From positions 186,001 to 250,000 of the forward strand of contig JADGDS010000002.1 in the NCBI GenBank assembly GCA_016744775.1: a stretch of 64,000 nt of DNA, in the 5' to 3' direction. Numbering within the stretch: position 1 is the stretch's first letter; each line of letters opens with the position of its first letter. Below the pieces are notes generated by a model. The model did no database searches. It was given only the letters and a program-made list of their open reading frames with translations, and was not told where the DNA came from. A program made the translations under genes and the position numbers. Positions 27,396 to 35,776 of the stretch are shown here, one piece after another. The stretch comes from Candidatus Marithrix sp. GTDB taxonomy: Bacteria > Pseudomonadota > Gammaproteobacteria > Beggiatoales > Beggiatoaceae.

Positions 27396-27931
27396 AATCC
27401 ATGAACTGCATAAATTCCGGGCACATAACGTAATTGCCCTTGATAATCCATACCATAACCAAAAACATAGCGATTTGGTACAATTAAGCCTGTAAAATCA
27501 GCCTTTTGTAATCCAGCGCGTTGTTCAAGTTCTTTTTCTACTAATACTGCGGTAAACACTTCTTTGGCACCAGCTTCAAGGCAATATTTAACAATTGCTT
27601 GTAAAGTCAGCCCCTCGTCTAAAATATCATCAATTACTAGGATGGTACGATTTTCTAAATTTATACTTGGATATTTAATCCAATCTAAATCACCGCCAGT
27701 AGTTGCCTTTTTATAACGAGTGGCATGAATATAGTCAAGTTCTAATGGAAAATCAAGACGTGGCAATAATTGCCCGGTTGGAATTAAGCCTCCAATCATT
27801 ACACTTAAACATATAGGCTGTTTATCTTGTAATTGCTGACTTATTTCCGCCGCCATTTCATCTATTGCATCTAATATTTGGCGTTCAGTATATAATTGTT
27901 CAGCTTTAGCTAAAATGGTTTCAATAGTCAT
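27392..27931 (-). CDS. hpt: Hypoxanthine-guanine phosphoribosyltransferase
   Basis: A 179-residue purine salvage enzyme making IMP or GMP from hypoxanthine or guanine and PRPP. VLVIDDILDEGLTLQAIV is the PRPP-binding motif. ICLSVMIGGLIPTGQLLPRL is the N-terminal loop and YVFGYGMDYQGQLRY the C-terminal substrate-binding region, which agrees with HPRT of proteobacteria that use the mtnP pairing. Length is normal. The gene begins a unit hpt-mtnP-FGE-like on the minus strand, with 22 bases to the preceding DUF547 gene. Confidence 0.9.
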   Translation of the reverse strand: MTIETILAKAEQLYTERQILDAIDEMAAEISQQLQDKQPICLSVMIGGLIPTGQLLPRLDFPLELDYIHATRYKKATTGGDLDWIKYPSINLENRTILVIDDILDEGLTLQAIVKYCLEAGAKEVFTAVLVEKELEQRAGLQKADFTGLIVPNRYVFGYGMDYQGQLRYVPGIYAVHGL

Positions 27932-27953
27932 AAGAACTTGATTCTAGGTTAAA

Positions 27954-28733
27954 TTAAAGTTTGTTTAAATTCCAATTATAATCATAGCTTAATGAACCAC
28001 GATAGTTTCTGAGTCGTTTGGCTAACTGTGGTTTAGCATATTTAATTAAATGATTTTTGACATTGCCAAAATCAACTTGGTACCATTTATAAATATTAGA
28101 AACTACTAACTTGCGATTTTTAAACTGTACACCGCGTTTATGATTAATATAATCTTTGGCAGCATTATTTAATAATCTTTCTGTATTTGTAGATGTATAA
28201 GCTTTTGCGCCTAAATTCGGACAACCAAGACTGGCGCAATTCACTGCATAATGTATTCTGTTATCGCGCCAAATTGGACGTAATATGTTATGCTCTATAT
28301 TGTTCAAGCTTAATTTTTGACTCTTGATTGTAACATACTTCTTATCCCAAGGTCCTCTTCCAAACCAACCAATTTTTTTAATTGATGAATTATCTACAAT
28401 TACTTTTACTGTCAAAGCGTTATAAAAATTAATCCAATATGCCTTTTGTGCTGCTTTTGAATAGCGGCGTGGATCTATGCTTTGTAGATATACAATATAA
28501 TTATTTAACTTGCTACGATTTTTTAAGCCTGCATAGTTGAAACGATTAATACCAGAACGGTGTTTATTTAAATAGTGATTTAAGATTTGTTGCCAAGCAC
28601 CATGATTAATTCTAGCATGATTGCCTTCATTACTGTGATTCCAAAACGGCATTAATTGCGCTTTTGGAGCCGCATTTACCATTCCAACCGTTGCTAATAA
28701 CAATATTATAACTGTATATCTTAACTGTTTCAT
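27954..28733 (-). CDS. Exported DUF547 protein
   Basis: A 259-residue secreted protein. The N-terminal 21 residues form a signal peptide (YTVIILLLATVGMVNA before APK). DUF547 marks are KAYWINFYNALTVKVIVDN, IHYAVNCASLGCPNLGAKAY with a conserved Cys pair, and YKWYQVDFGN. The family is widespread in gammaproteobacteria and eukaryotes; a biochemical role is not established. It lies between a flippase gene and hpt, with 14 bases to the former, so it may be co-transcribed with the flippase. The mature protein is very basic and rich in Asn and Tyr. Confidence 0.85.
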   Translation of the reverse strand: MKQLRYTVIILLLATVGMVNAAPKAQLMPFWNHSNEGNHARINHGAWQQILNHYLNKHRSGINRFNYAGLKNRSKLNNYIVYLQSIDPRRYSKAAQKAYWINFYNALTVKVIVDNSSIKKIGWFGRGPWDKKYVTIKSQKLSLNNIEHNILRPIWRDNRIHYAVNCASLGCPNLGAKAYTSTNTERLLNNAAKDYINHKRGVQFKNRKLVVSNIYKWYQVDFGNVKNHLIKYAKPQLAKRLRNYRGSLSYDYNWNLNKL

Positions 28734-28747
28734 ACTTAATTTTCCAA

Positions 28748-30067
28748 TTATAAATAAAAAGCTAAACCAACAACAAGAAACGAACTACTAAAGGCTATTA
28801 TATCCAACATTGGTAGCCACACCTTATAAGGGTGAATCAGATATACCAATACAGGATAACAGAATAACTCTGCAATTGCAATTCCAATTATAAAGCCTTC
28901 AACCCCTGCTAAATAAGCTCCTACAGCCATTCCTATAATTTGAAAACCTAATTGGGTTGCAGTAAAAATAAGATTTTTAAATGAATTACCAAGAGCTAAT
29001 AATACTGGGCTAATCGTCGCCATTATCGCGGCTGCTATACTACCAGACACTAAAATTTGCAACATCCAACCAGCATCTGCATAACGATCATCATAAACTA
29101 AGCGAATAAAATCATCTCCTAAAAAAACCATTAACCAAAGTGGAGGTAAAAATACTAATAATAATAAAGCCCGTGTTTTAAATGTTTGATTACGTAAAGT
29201 GTCCAATCCTTGTTCAGAGATACGAGAATATACTGGAAATAATACTGTTGAAGATAAATCCAATAAAGCAGTAATTGCTAAACGCGATAAATTTTTAGCT
29301 AAAATATAAATTCCTAAAACCGCCAAACCGCCAAAACTTCCTAAAATAAAGACATCAAGACTAGAGACTAAAAAGGTCAAAGCTGTACTTATAAATATCC
29401 AACGACCAAAATGGATTAACTCTTTAACTGCTGAACTATCCCATTGAAAGCTCATAGTTAATCCAGCTAAGAGGGTATGACTAAAAATTAATATTAAAAT
29501 GACACTTGTAAATTCACCAACAACTAATGCCCAAATTGAATTAAAATACCAAGCACAACTAACCATGACAATCAGACTTACAACATAGCTAGCTAATTCT
29601 AACATTGTCATTTTACCAATATTCATACGACGCGATAAAACTAACAACCATGTTGACTCAAAGCCTGATATTATGGCGGTAACTCCGGCGACTGCGATTA
29701 ATAAAACTAAACTAGGTTCATTATAATATGCGGCTATTGGCCATGCTAATAGTGCGGCTGCTAAACTAAGTAAAAACCCACGAATAACTTGAATTGTCCA
29801 TGCGGTGCGTAAAAACGCTGGTTCTTCACCACGGGGATTTTGAATAACGCTGGGTTTTAATCCTACATCAGAAAACATTGCTAAACCTCCCAGCACAGCA
29901 CTAACAATCCCCATTAAACCAAAAACTTCAGGAGCTAATAATCGTGTTAGAATAACATTACTAACAAAGCGTAAACCTTGTCCAATAACAACATCAATCA
30001 TCACCCACATAGAACTACTAAAAGCTAATTTTTTCAGTGATGCCAAACCATCAGACTGCACACTCAA
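28748..30067 (-). CDS. Lipopolysaccharide/oligosaccharide flippase (WzxC-like)
   Basis: A 439-residue membrane protein of the MOP superfamily, closest in appearance to WzxC/polysaccharide-synthesis proteins. It has FVSNVILTRLLAPEVFGLMGIVSAVLGG, MFSDVGLKPSVIQNPRGEE and ESTWLLVLSRRMNIGKMT. The start codon is TTG with a strong aaggag ribosome-binding site eight bases before it; no ATG is available nearby. It has about 12 helices. It belongs to a minus-strand run with DUF547, hpt and mtnP. A different flippase (3602) serves the glycan cluster, so this one may act on another polymer. Confidence 0.85.
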   Translation of the reverse strand: MSVQSDGLASLKKLAFSSSMWVMIDVVIGQGLRFVSNVILTRLLAPEVFGLMGIVSAVLGGLAMFSDVGLKPSVIQNPRGEEPAFLRTAWTIQVIRGFLLSLAAALLAWPIAAYYNEPSLVLLIAVAGVTAIISGFESTWLLVLSRRMNIGKMTMLELASYVVSLIVMVSCAWYFNSIWALVVGEFTSVILILIFSHTLLAGLTMSFQWDSSAVKELIHFGRWIFISTALTFLVSSLDVFILGSFGGLAVLGIYILAKNLSRLAITALLDLSSTVLFPVYSRISEQGLDTLRNQTFKTRALLLLVFLPPLWLMVFLGDDFIRLVYDDRYADAGWMLQILVSGSIAAAIMATISPVLLALGNSFKNLIFTATQLGFQIIGMAVGAYLAGVEGFIIGIAIAELFCYPVLVYLIHPYKVWLPMLDIIAFSSSFLVVGLAFYL

Positions 30068-30123
30068 GATTGTATCTCCTTATGAAATATATATCTTGAT
30101 ACTAATGGCAAAAATTATACCTT

Positions 30124-31341
30124 TTATAATTTATCCCAGCCTAATTCCTTGACATCTTTTATAAAAGGGATTGCACCAAATCTACCATTCAAATAACCTT
30201 TTGTGATATTCAAATGATCTACATCTGCATTAGCTAATGAATACAATACAGATTCTCCATTTTGATTTTTTTCCATAAACCAAATTTCATCCTTTCTAAA
30301 CAAATTCTTTATATCCAATAAATTAACCTCATGAGTTGAAGCAATTAATTGACTTTGTGCTGAATCAAATAATTCATGTTGTAACAGTAATTCAAATAAT
30401 TTTCTGATGAGTAGAGTGTGAAGACTTCTTTCAATTTCATCAATAACAAATACTTTATCCTTAGATAAACCTATAATCATAGGGATAAAATCCATAAATC
30501 GTTGTGTACCTTCAGATTCTTCACTGATATCAAATCTAACATCATTACCAGTTTTATTTTTTCTTACAGTAATTAGTTTTGATACTAAATCTCCTGATTT
30601 CTTGTCTTTAAATTCTTCTATTTGAATTTTATCAATTCCAAAATTAAAAAGTTTAATCACTTTATTAAAAAAATCGATATTTAATTTAGCTAAAGAAGTT
30701 AAAGCTTGATGTTTAGAATTAGTAAAAACAATAATCAGAATTTCTGCAAACCATTGGTAAATAGATTGTAAAGACTGAATATTACGCTCTTGACAATTAG
30801 TTAAAAATAATAAATTTGTTCTAGTGCTTTTAGCCTCATAACTGATTCTTTGTTTTTCTTCTTCAGCTAAATTAACAAATAATTCATGTTCAAAATGAAA
30901 AGAAATGCTGTTTTTTACCCTTTCAAAAATAGGCTTTTCAATCTCATGCCCCATTTCAAATAACCATTCTTCATGAACCTGATTTTTATCAACAGCAAAT
31001 CCATAAGCATACTGTTTTTCTTGATAAGAAAATTCAAATTCAAATCGAGATGGTTTTTTATAACAGGAACTATCAAGTTTAAAAGGTTTAGCATCAATAG
31101 TTTGATTTTTGGCTAGACCATTAACAATAAAATTTTGAGCAAAAGACATTGCTTTAATAAGATTAGACTTACCAGATGCATTAGCACCATAAATAATAGA
31201 TGTTTTTAATAAGTCTATATCATCAGCAGCTTGCCCTTGTAAAATATGATGATTATGATGCTCCTCGGCAGAGGCAATCATGTTAAAATCAATCAGCTCA
31301 TTAAACGATAAATAATTTTCTACAGTAAACCTTATTAACAT
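30124..31341 (-). CDS. AAA_15/RloA-like ATPase, no partner gene
   Basis: A 405-residue ABC/SMC-like ATPase of the OLD/RloA group. The N-terminus is IRFTVENYLSFNELIDF. Walker A is IYGANASGKSNLIKA near residue 50, Walker B is KVFVIDEIERSLH, and QLIASTHEVNLLD is the switch/H-loop. The end GRFGAIPFIKDVKELG is typical of this group. Such ATPases usually act with a nuclease partner in defence or retron-like modules. Here no partner is next to it: the neighbours are a flippase and the divergent split AAA ATPase gene. A second member of the same group lies at 34434. Function in defence is inferred from family. Confidence 0.82.
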   Translation of the reverse strand: MLIRFTVENYLSFNELIDFNMIASAEEHHNHHILQGQAADDIDLLKTSIIYGANASGKSNLIKAMSFAQNFIVNGLAKNQTIDAKPFKLDSSCYKKPSRFEFEFSYQEKQYAYGFAVDKNQVHEEWLFEMGHEIEKPIFERVKNSISFHFEHELFVNLAEEEKQRISYEAKSTRTNLLFLTNCQERNIQSLQSIYQWFAEILIIVFTNSKHQALTSLAKLNIDFFNKVIKLFNFGIDKIQIEEFKDKKSGDLVSKLITVRKNKTGNDVRFDISEESEGTQRFMDFIPMIIGLSKDKVFVIDEIERSLHTLLIRKLFELLLQHELFDSAQSQLIASTHEVNLLDIKNLFRKDEIWFMEKNQNGESVLYSLANADVDHLNITKGYLNGRFGAIPFIKDVKELGWDKL

Positions 31342-31470
31342 AATTTTATTATATAAAATATAAACAGGATAGCAAAGTTTAGCATAGATATCTAATTATG
31401 ATTACTGAAAATTTATGTTAAAATTTCCAGAGTTATTTATAATATAGAGTTTATAAATTCCAGAGTAAAA

Positions 31471-32163
31471 ATGTTACCTAGAGAATTAACTAGCCAAATT
31501 TTGGCACATTTTGATTCAGCAGATTTAGTATTTTTGCTTGGCACACGGCAAACTGGTAAAACTACACTGACTCATTTAGTTGCAAATGATTCTTCATTTT
31601 TAAATGATAAAATTTGGTATTTTGATATTGAAGATAAACAATATCGAGCTTTGTTTAATACTGCAACAATTTCCAGTCTAAAGCAAATTCTGCCTCTGGA
31701 AGGAATTGATTATAAGCAGCGTCAATTACTAATTTTTGATGAAATTCAATTATTAGATGATCCTTCTAATCTACTGAAATTATTACATGATCATTTTCCT
31801 GCTTTAAAGATTATTGCTACAGGTAGTTCTTCTTTACATTTAAGAAAATATTTAGCAATTAATGCAGGTAGCCAATTTAATTTATCATCAGCGCGTGAAA
31901 CCATCGGTATTTCTTCTGCTACTTTATCTAAATATCTAAATATATTAGAAGAAACTTTTATTATTGCTGAACTTCCACCATTTTTATTTTTGCAAAACTT
32001 TAATTCACTTGATCTTCGTAGAGATGCCGGTGCGTTGTATGAAACTTATGTATTTAATACATTAAATTGGAGCAAAAATATTACTAGCAGTCTCTATTTT
32101 TATAAAAGTAGTGGCAAGAAAACCCCTTTGTCTTTAGCAGAGGGGATGAATTGCCACGCCTAA
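31471..32163 (+). pseudogene. AAA/DUF4143 ATPase, N-terminal part, cut by an IscB element
   Basis: Encodes VFLLGTRQTGKTTLTHLV (Walker A) and QLLIFDEIQLLDD (Walker B) of a DUF4143-type AAA ATPase. ATGSSSLHLRKYLA jumps directly to NAGSQFNLSSARETIGIS: compared with the related gene at 40151 about 100 residues are absent, so the gene was already internally deleted. The gene's own sequence ends at about 32118 (SSGK). The last 14 residues of the open frame are read from the insertion element. The C-terminal nuclease piece resumes in the matching frame at 33889. These proteins are common in accessory DNA, with unclear function. Confidence 0.88.
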
Positions 32164-32172
32164 CCTTGCTCT

Positions 32173-32427
32173 TCAATCTATTTCCTTACGGTTTCGATGG
32201 AAGCATTCCCGATAGAGCTTCCAGATTCCCACAGTTGTTTCTTGTTTTAGTTTTCTAACAATCTGCAAAGGTGAAATTTTAGGTACGCTTGTTACCATCA
32301 AATGAAGATGATCCTTATCAACTTCCATTTCCTGAATATCAAAGTCAGATTTTTTTGATATTTCAAAAATAATATGATATATGAGCAAGAATTTTGAATG
32401 ATTTAGTGTCTTATAATCATTACTCAT
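32173..32427 (-). pseudogene. tnpA: TnpA (Y1/HUH transposase) remnant
   Basis: Eighty-four residues of an IS200/IS605 TnpA. NHSKFLLIYHIIF is the normal start, and EVDKDHLHLMV carries the HUH metal motif as His-Leu-His. SPLQIVRKLKQ is also family-typical. Between HIIF and EISKKSDF about 20 residues of the usual sequence are missing, and the protein ends soon after YRECFHRN. The C-terminal helix with the catalytic Tyr is therefore absent. It starts four bases before the iscB stop (overlap). It cannot be an active transposase by itself. Confidence 0.85.
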
Positions 32428-33608
32428 TCGTAAACCAAGCCTTTTTGATGGAACACAACTTCAATTTTCTTCATAGATTTCACAATGGCGTTTACACCAT
32501 CACTCATCTTTAAATAACCCCCTTTGTTTTGTATGCCCACTGCATGATATTGTTTGCCTTCAAATTTAACTAAATCTTTTGGTTGAATATTGTATCTTTG
32601 TCGCCGAATAGCAGGAGCGTATCCATTTCGATTCTTCTGCAAACAACGGTTATTTTTTCGTTTAAAGCCGATTGTTCTTTCTTCAGTTCTTTTCTGATTA
32701 AATCCACCTGCAATAACAAAAGCATCATTTGCATGTGTTTTCACAATATTGTGCTTGTAGCGGTTTGCCTTGGTGACATAGCCGAATGTTTCTACAGCAT
32801 CAGGGTAAATACTTAATAATCGTTGTCTGATGATATTCATTGTTGTGGCTGATCTGAGACTTTTGTGGTGCTTGATCGTTAGCTTTAGCTTGCCAGCATG
32901 TAATGCTTTGTGATGTTTCTGGCAAAGCGTGATAAGATTATTAGGTGCATCAGAACCGCCTTGTGAACGATATTTGATATGATGGATTTCTAATTTGTTG
33001 CTACAACCCTTCTTTTTGCTTTGGCACTGATGGCTATCCCGACTTAAAATATAGGCTTTCGTGTTTTCAAAACCATATTGAACACCTTTTTGATATTGTT
33101 TGTTTCTTATCTCTGGATTCTTCATCTTTGCCATATCGAATAAACCTGTTTCTAAAACAAGCTTTGTAATAGGTAGCAAGGATTTAAACTGGTTAATCAT
33201 CCTTGTGTGAGCATCTACAATCCATTGGACAGAGGGTGCTAAACGTCCTTTTATGGTACTTGCTGAACGGTTATTAAAACGTGGCTTTCGGTATCTAAGC
33301 CTGTTTCTTTTCTGCCTTCTGTACATGCGTCTTGTATCCATTTTTTCAGAGATGTCATTACGCATTTTGGCAACTGCTGAAAACACCTCCTTGGTTTCTG
33401 ACACAACAGATAACCCTACCTCCGAATGACCTGTATCAACACCCAAGGTCAAATCCTGCTTATAGCCTGTTGAGCCATACTTAAGCTGGATAGTGAATGG
33501 ATTACGGCGAACGACCTTAGCCTTGCCGCTTTTAAGCAATAGTCTTGCTTTTCTTGGAGTACACGGCATCAACGCTTCGCCATGCTGATTCATTACAAAA
33601 ACTTCCAT
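32424..33608 (-). CDS. iscB: IscB RNA-guided nuclease
   Basis: A 394-residue IscB, the Cas9-ancestor family that cuts DNA guided by an omega-RNA. The N-terminal PLMP domain shows EALMPCTPRKARLLL. RuvC-I LGVDTGHSEVG has Asp58. The bridge helix is RRMYRRQKRNRLRYR (about 93-107). RuvC-II LVLETGLFD has Glu153. The HNH domain has a CQ..K.GC zinc-type pair, His209-His210, Asn223-Asn224 and His232-His233. RuvC-III is THANDAFVIAG with His292 and Asp295. Every catalytic position is present and the frame is intact. Length is typical of compact IscB. The omega-RNA is expected just upstream. Activity on DNA is inferred from these residues. Confidence 0.93.
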   Translation of the reverse strand: MEVFVMNQHGEALMPCTPRKARLLLKSGKAKVVRRNPFTIQLKYGSTGYKQDLTLGVDTGHSEVGLSVVSETKEVFSAVAKMRNDISEKMDTRRMYRRQKRNRLRYRKPRFNNRSASTIKGRLAPSVQWIVDAHTRMINQFKSLLPITKLVLETGLFDMAKMKNPEIRNKQYQKGVQYGFENTKAYILSRDSHQCQSKKKGCSNKLEIHHIKYRSQGGSDAPNNLITLCQKHHKALHAGKLKLTIKHHKSLRSATTMNIIRQRLLSIYPDAVETFGYVTKANRYKHNIVKTHANDAFVIAGGFNQKRTEERTIGFKRKNNRCLQKNRNGYAPAIRRQRYNIQPKDLVKFEGKQYHAVGIQNKGGYLKMSDGVNAIVKSMKKIEVVFHQKGLVYE

Positions 33609-33886
33609 TTTAAAACCTTTATGTTAATCGTTAAAATTGAACTATTCCTCTTTCGAGGTAGATTCCCATCGGCAATGTTGTAAAAGCTTGTCAGTCCAAG
33701 CACACCGACCAGTTGAGGTCTTTTAATACTTGGAGACAGAGCCGTAGACTTGGGAGGCATCCACGGGTGTCATAACTTAAACAATGTAGTGAGTTAACAC
33801 TTAGCCTAATCACCTATTCAGTCCTAAGACCTATCTCGAATCTCACGATTCAAGCCCCTGTGTCTTTAGCTCAGGGGTAGTTGACA
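33609..33886 (-). ncRNA. IscB omega-RNA (HEARO-type) region
   Basis: Upstream of iscB, on the same strand, about 275 bases have no reading frame but strong structure. In transcript order there is CCCCTG/CAGGGG next to the element end, GAATC/GATTC around a gtga loop (33838-33851), GCTTG/CAAGC (33686-33701), and CCTC/GAGG closed by a GAAA tetraloop (33647-33658). Position, length and hairpins agree with omega-RNA, whose guide is at the 5' end and is taken from the flanking DNA. The guide here would be about 16 bases ending at the junction, beginning cttttagattgtgttc on the minus strand. Exact ends are estimates. Confidence 0.75.
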
Positions 33887-33888
33887 GA

Positions 33889-34107
33889 ACACAATCTAAA
33901 AGTGAAATTGATTTCATATTAGTAAAAGACGCAAATTATCATTTAATAGAAGTAAAATCGGGCAAATATAAACAAATTCCATGCGCTATGATCGAATTTG
34001 AAAAAAAATATACTTCACAATTAACAATTGTAAGTAAACGACTCATAAATCAATCAGTATATTTACAAAAATCAGGGGTAGAATTTTTACCGGCATATTT
34101 ACTTTGA
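33889..34107 (+). pseudogene. AAA/DUF4143 ATPase, C-terminal nuclease part
   Basis: After the element the frame resumes as TQSKSEIDFILVKDANYHLI then EVKSGKYK, the PD-(D/E)XK-like motif (Asp, then Glu-x-Lys) that ends DUF4143 ATPases. It finishes VEFLPAYLL and a TGA. Joining 32118 to 33889 restores one continuous frame (SSGK-TQSK). It therefore is the missing half of the ATPase gene at 31471. It has no start codon of its own. Confidence 0.85.
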
Positions 34108-34116
34108 GTAATTAAG

Positions 34117-34434
34117 ACACATTATAAAAATTTTTTAGCGATGTTTCCAATCTCTGGATAATTCTGAATTGCTGTTTCAATTTTTTTCTTTTGTAATATA
34201 TTTTTCTAGCAGCCTACAATCAGATTTTTTATAATTTGGAATACGATCAGGATGATCAAGTGCCTTTTCGTATTCTTTACATTTTTTATCACTTTTCAAA
34301 TTTAAATTTTTAATTTTTCCGGGCTTGCGGTAAACTGTCTTTAAAAGCCGAATATAATTTTCTTCTGTACAGCCTTCAACAATAAAATAATAGACAGCCT
34401 TACTTTTCCTTGGTTTTCTGGTTTTCCTTGTCAT
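34117..34434 (-). pseudogene. Shortened RloB-like partner protein
   Basis: The start KAVYYFIVEGCTEENYIRLL is the RloB-like (OLD-type, Toprim-like) beginning, with the metal-binding Glu in VEGxTE. The remainder YKKSDCRLLEKYI resembles the family's end. About 90-100 central residues, including the DxD metal motif, are absent, so the nuclease site is lost. After 85 residues a TGA occurs in a run of seven A. A one-base change there would give KKIETAIQNYPEIGNIAKKFL and a stop near 34117. The gene overlaps the ATPase stop by one base (TAATG), the normal RloA-RloB coupling. Likely non-functional. Confidence 0.7.
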
Positions 34435-35654
34435 TACAATCCTCTAGGTGTGGCACCAAATCTACCGAGACGATATAATTTTTCAAGGTTTTTTTGATGT
34501 AAATCCTTGATGTCATGAAAATCTGCGGCTGAAAATAACTCAGTTTGACCATCATCATTTTTTTCAGCAAACCATAATTGTTCTGGCTTTAGCAATTCCA
34601 TAAACGCCGCATTATGAAAAGAGAAAATGAGCTGGGCACAATTGCGATTTTCATCAGGATTTTGAAATAATCCAATCAAAAAAGCAACTAAATTCTGATG
34701 CAGCTTTAATTCGATCTCATCCAGTATCAATAAATGACCGTTTTCTAATGTGGATAAAATCCTATATAATAAGCTTAAAAATTGCAATGTGCCGGCACTT
34801 TCTCGCTCAGAACTTGAAAAATCAATTGGCTGACCATCAATATGATGTGTGAAAACCAATTTTTTTATGTCTTTACTTTTGATTTGCAACATCTCCAATA
34901 ATTTTTCAGGAAGATGCTCCTTATTTTCATCATCTAAATTCTGTAAAGCTGCCAGTACTTTATTAAGTTCTTCTTCATCAGCCTTTTTAAGTGTTACTGT
35001 ATCAATACCAACATCGGCAATCGGCAAAAATGTCGGCAAACGTGATTGAAAATATTCATCTTCAACCATCTTTTCTAAATTATGTGTGAAGTGTTCTTCT
35101 CTGAAGCCGCCATGAGTGACATTGCTATGAACAATATATTCTTTACATGATTTGGCAATGATTTGAGTATCATCTTGGGCAGCATAAGAAATTATAGAAC
35201 TGTTTTGTCTTAAACCGGAAGTACTGATATTGGATATTTGGTCACCAAATTTAACTGTTTTATTCTCTCGAATATATGCACACTGCTTTTCAGTATTTTT
35301 ATGAGAATAATAGAGTGATTCAGAGATCAGTTTTTCTTTATTGACGCAGAGTTTATATTCATAATCAATTTTTTTATTGGAAAAAATAAGATGAAAACGT
35401 GTTGGTTGCTCTTTTTGTGTACAAAAAGCATCAAGAGGGATTTCTTCATCCGGTTCTTGGTTCAAAAATGAATCTTTCAAAAACCAAAACACAAAAGAAA
35501 GGGCTTGTAATAAAGCCGTTTTACCAGAAGCATTCGCTCCAGCTAATCCAATTAAAGGATGGGCTGTGCAAGCTATTTCTTTTTTTAAATCAAATTCCAA
35601 GACACTTTCGTTTTTTATAGAACGAAAATTTTCAACTGTAAAATATTTAATCAA
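34434..35654 (-). CDS. AAA_15/RloA-like ATPase
   Basis: A 406-residue ATPase of the same group as the product of 30124. It has KYFTVENFRSIKNESVLEF, Walker A GLAGANASGKTALLQAL, Walker B HLLILDEIELKLHQNL, and IFSFHNAAFMELL, ending GRFGATPRGL. Related pairs of such an ATPase with an RloB or other Toprim nuclease work in anti-phage defence modules; this is established for some families (for example PARIS-like ATPases) and is inferred here. Its coupled partner gene is shortened, so the module is probably broken. It diverges from ppk1 with 122 bases between. Confidence 0.82.
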   Translation of the reverse strand: MIKYFTVENFRSIKNESVLEFDLKKEIACTAHPLIGLAGANASGKTALLQALSFVFWFLKDSFLNQEPDEEIPLDAFCTQKEQPTRFHLIFSNKKIDYEYKLCVNKEKLISESLYYSHKNTEKQCAYIRENKTVKFGDQISNISTSGLRQNSSIISYAAQDDTQIIAKSCKEYIVHSNVTHGGFREEHFTHNLEKMVEDEYFQSRLPTFLPIADVGIDTVTLKKADEEELNKVLAALQNLDDENKEHLPEKLLEMLQIKSKDIKKLVFTHHIDGQPIDFSSSERESAGTLQFLSLLYRILSTLENGHLLILDEIELKLHQNLVAFLIGLFQNPDENRNCAQLIFSFHNAAFMELLKPEQLWFAEKNDDGQTELFSAADFHDIKDLHQKNLEKLYRLGRFGATPRGL

Positions 35655-35776
35655 ACTAACCTCTTGTAAACTATTTTTTATAATATATCATAACCATTTT
35701 CCTATTGAAAATGTTAAAATCAATAAGCTTATTAAGTGAAATTTTAACATAGATATGTAATTGAAACAGAAAAATT

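Larger units (their letters stand above)
32119..33888 (-). mobile_element. IS200/IS605-type element carrying iscB
   Basis: The element interrupts an AAA/DUF4143 ATPase gene without a target duplication, as this superfamily does. Gene order in the minus direction is omega-RNA region, iscB, remnant tnpA. Both ends carry hairpins with the same loop: cccct/agggg arms around tgtctttagc at 32123-32145, and cccctg/cagggg around tgtctttagc at 33855-33877. These are the sub-terminal structures that TnpA recognises. Precise ends are uncertain by a few bases because aag and aca codons at the joint allow more than one placement. TnpA is defective, so movement needs a TnpA from elsewhere. Confidence 0.85.

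Noticed and set aside
31471-34107. Possibility of a CRISPR array or Cas9 near the RuvC/HNH protein
   Set aside because: The protein has IscB size and the PLMP domain; there is no repeat-spacer pattern anywhere in the window.
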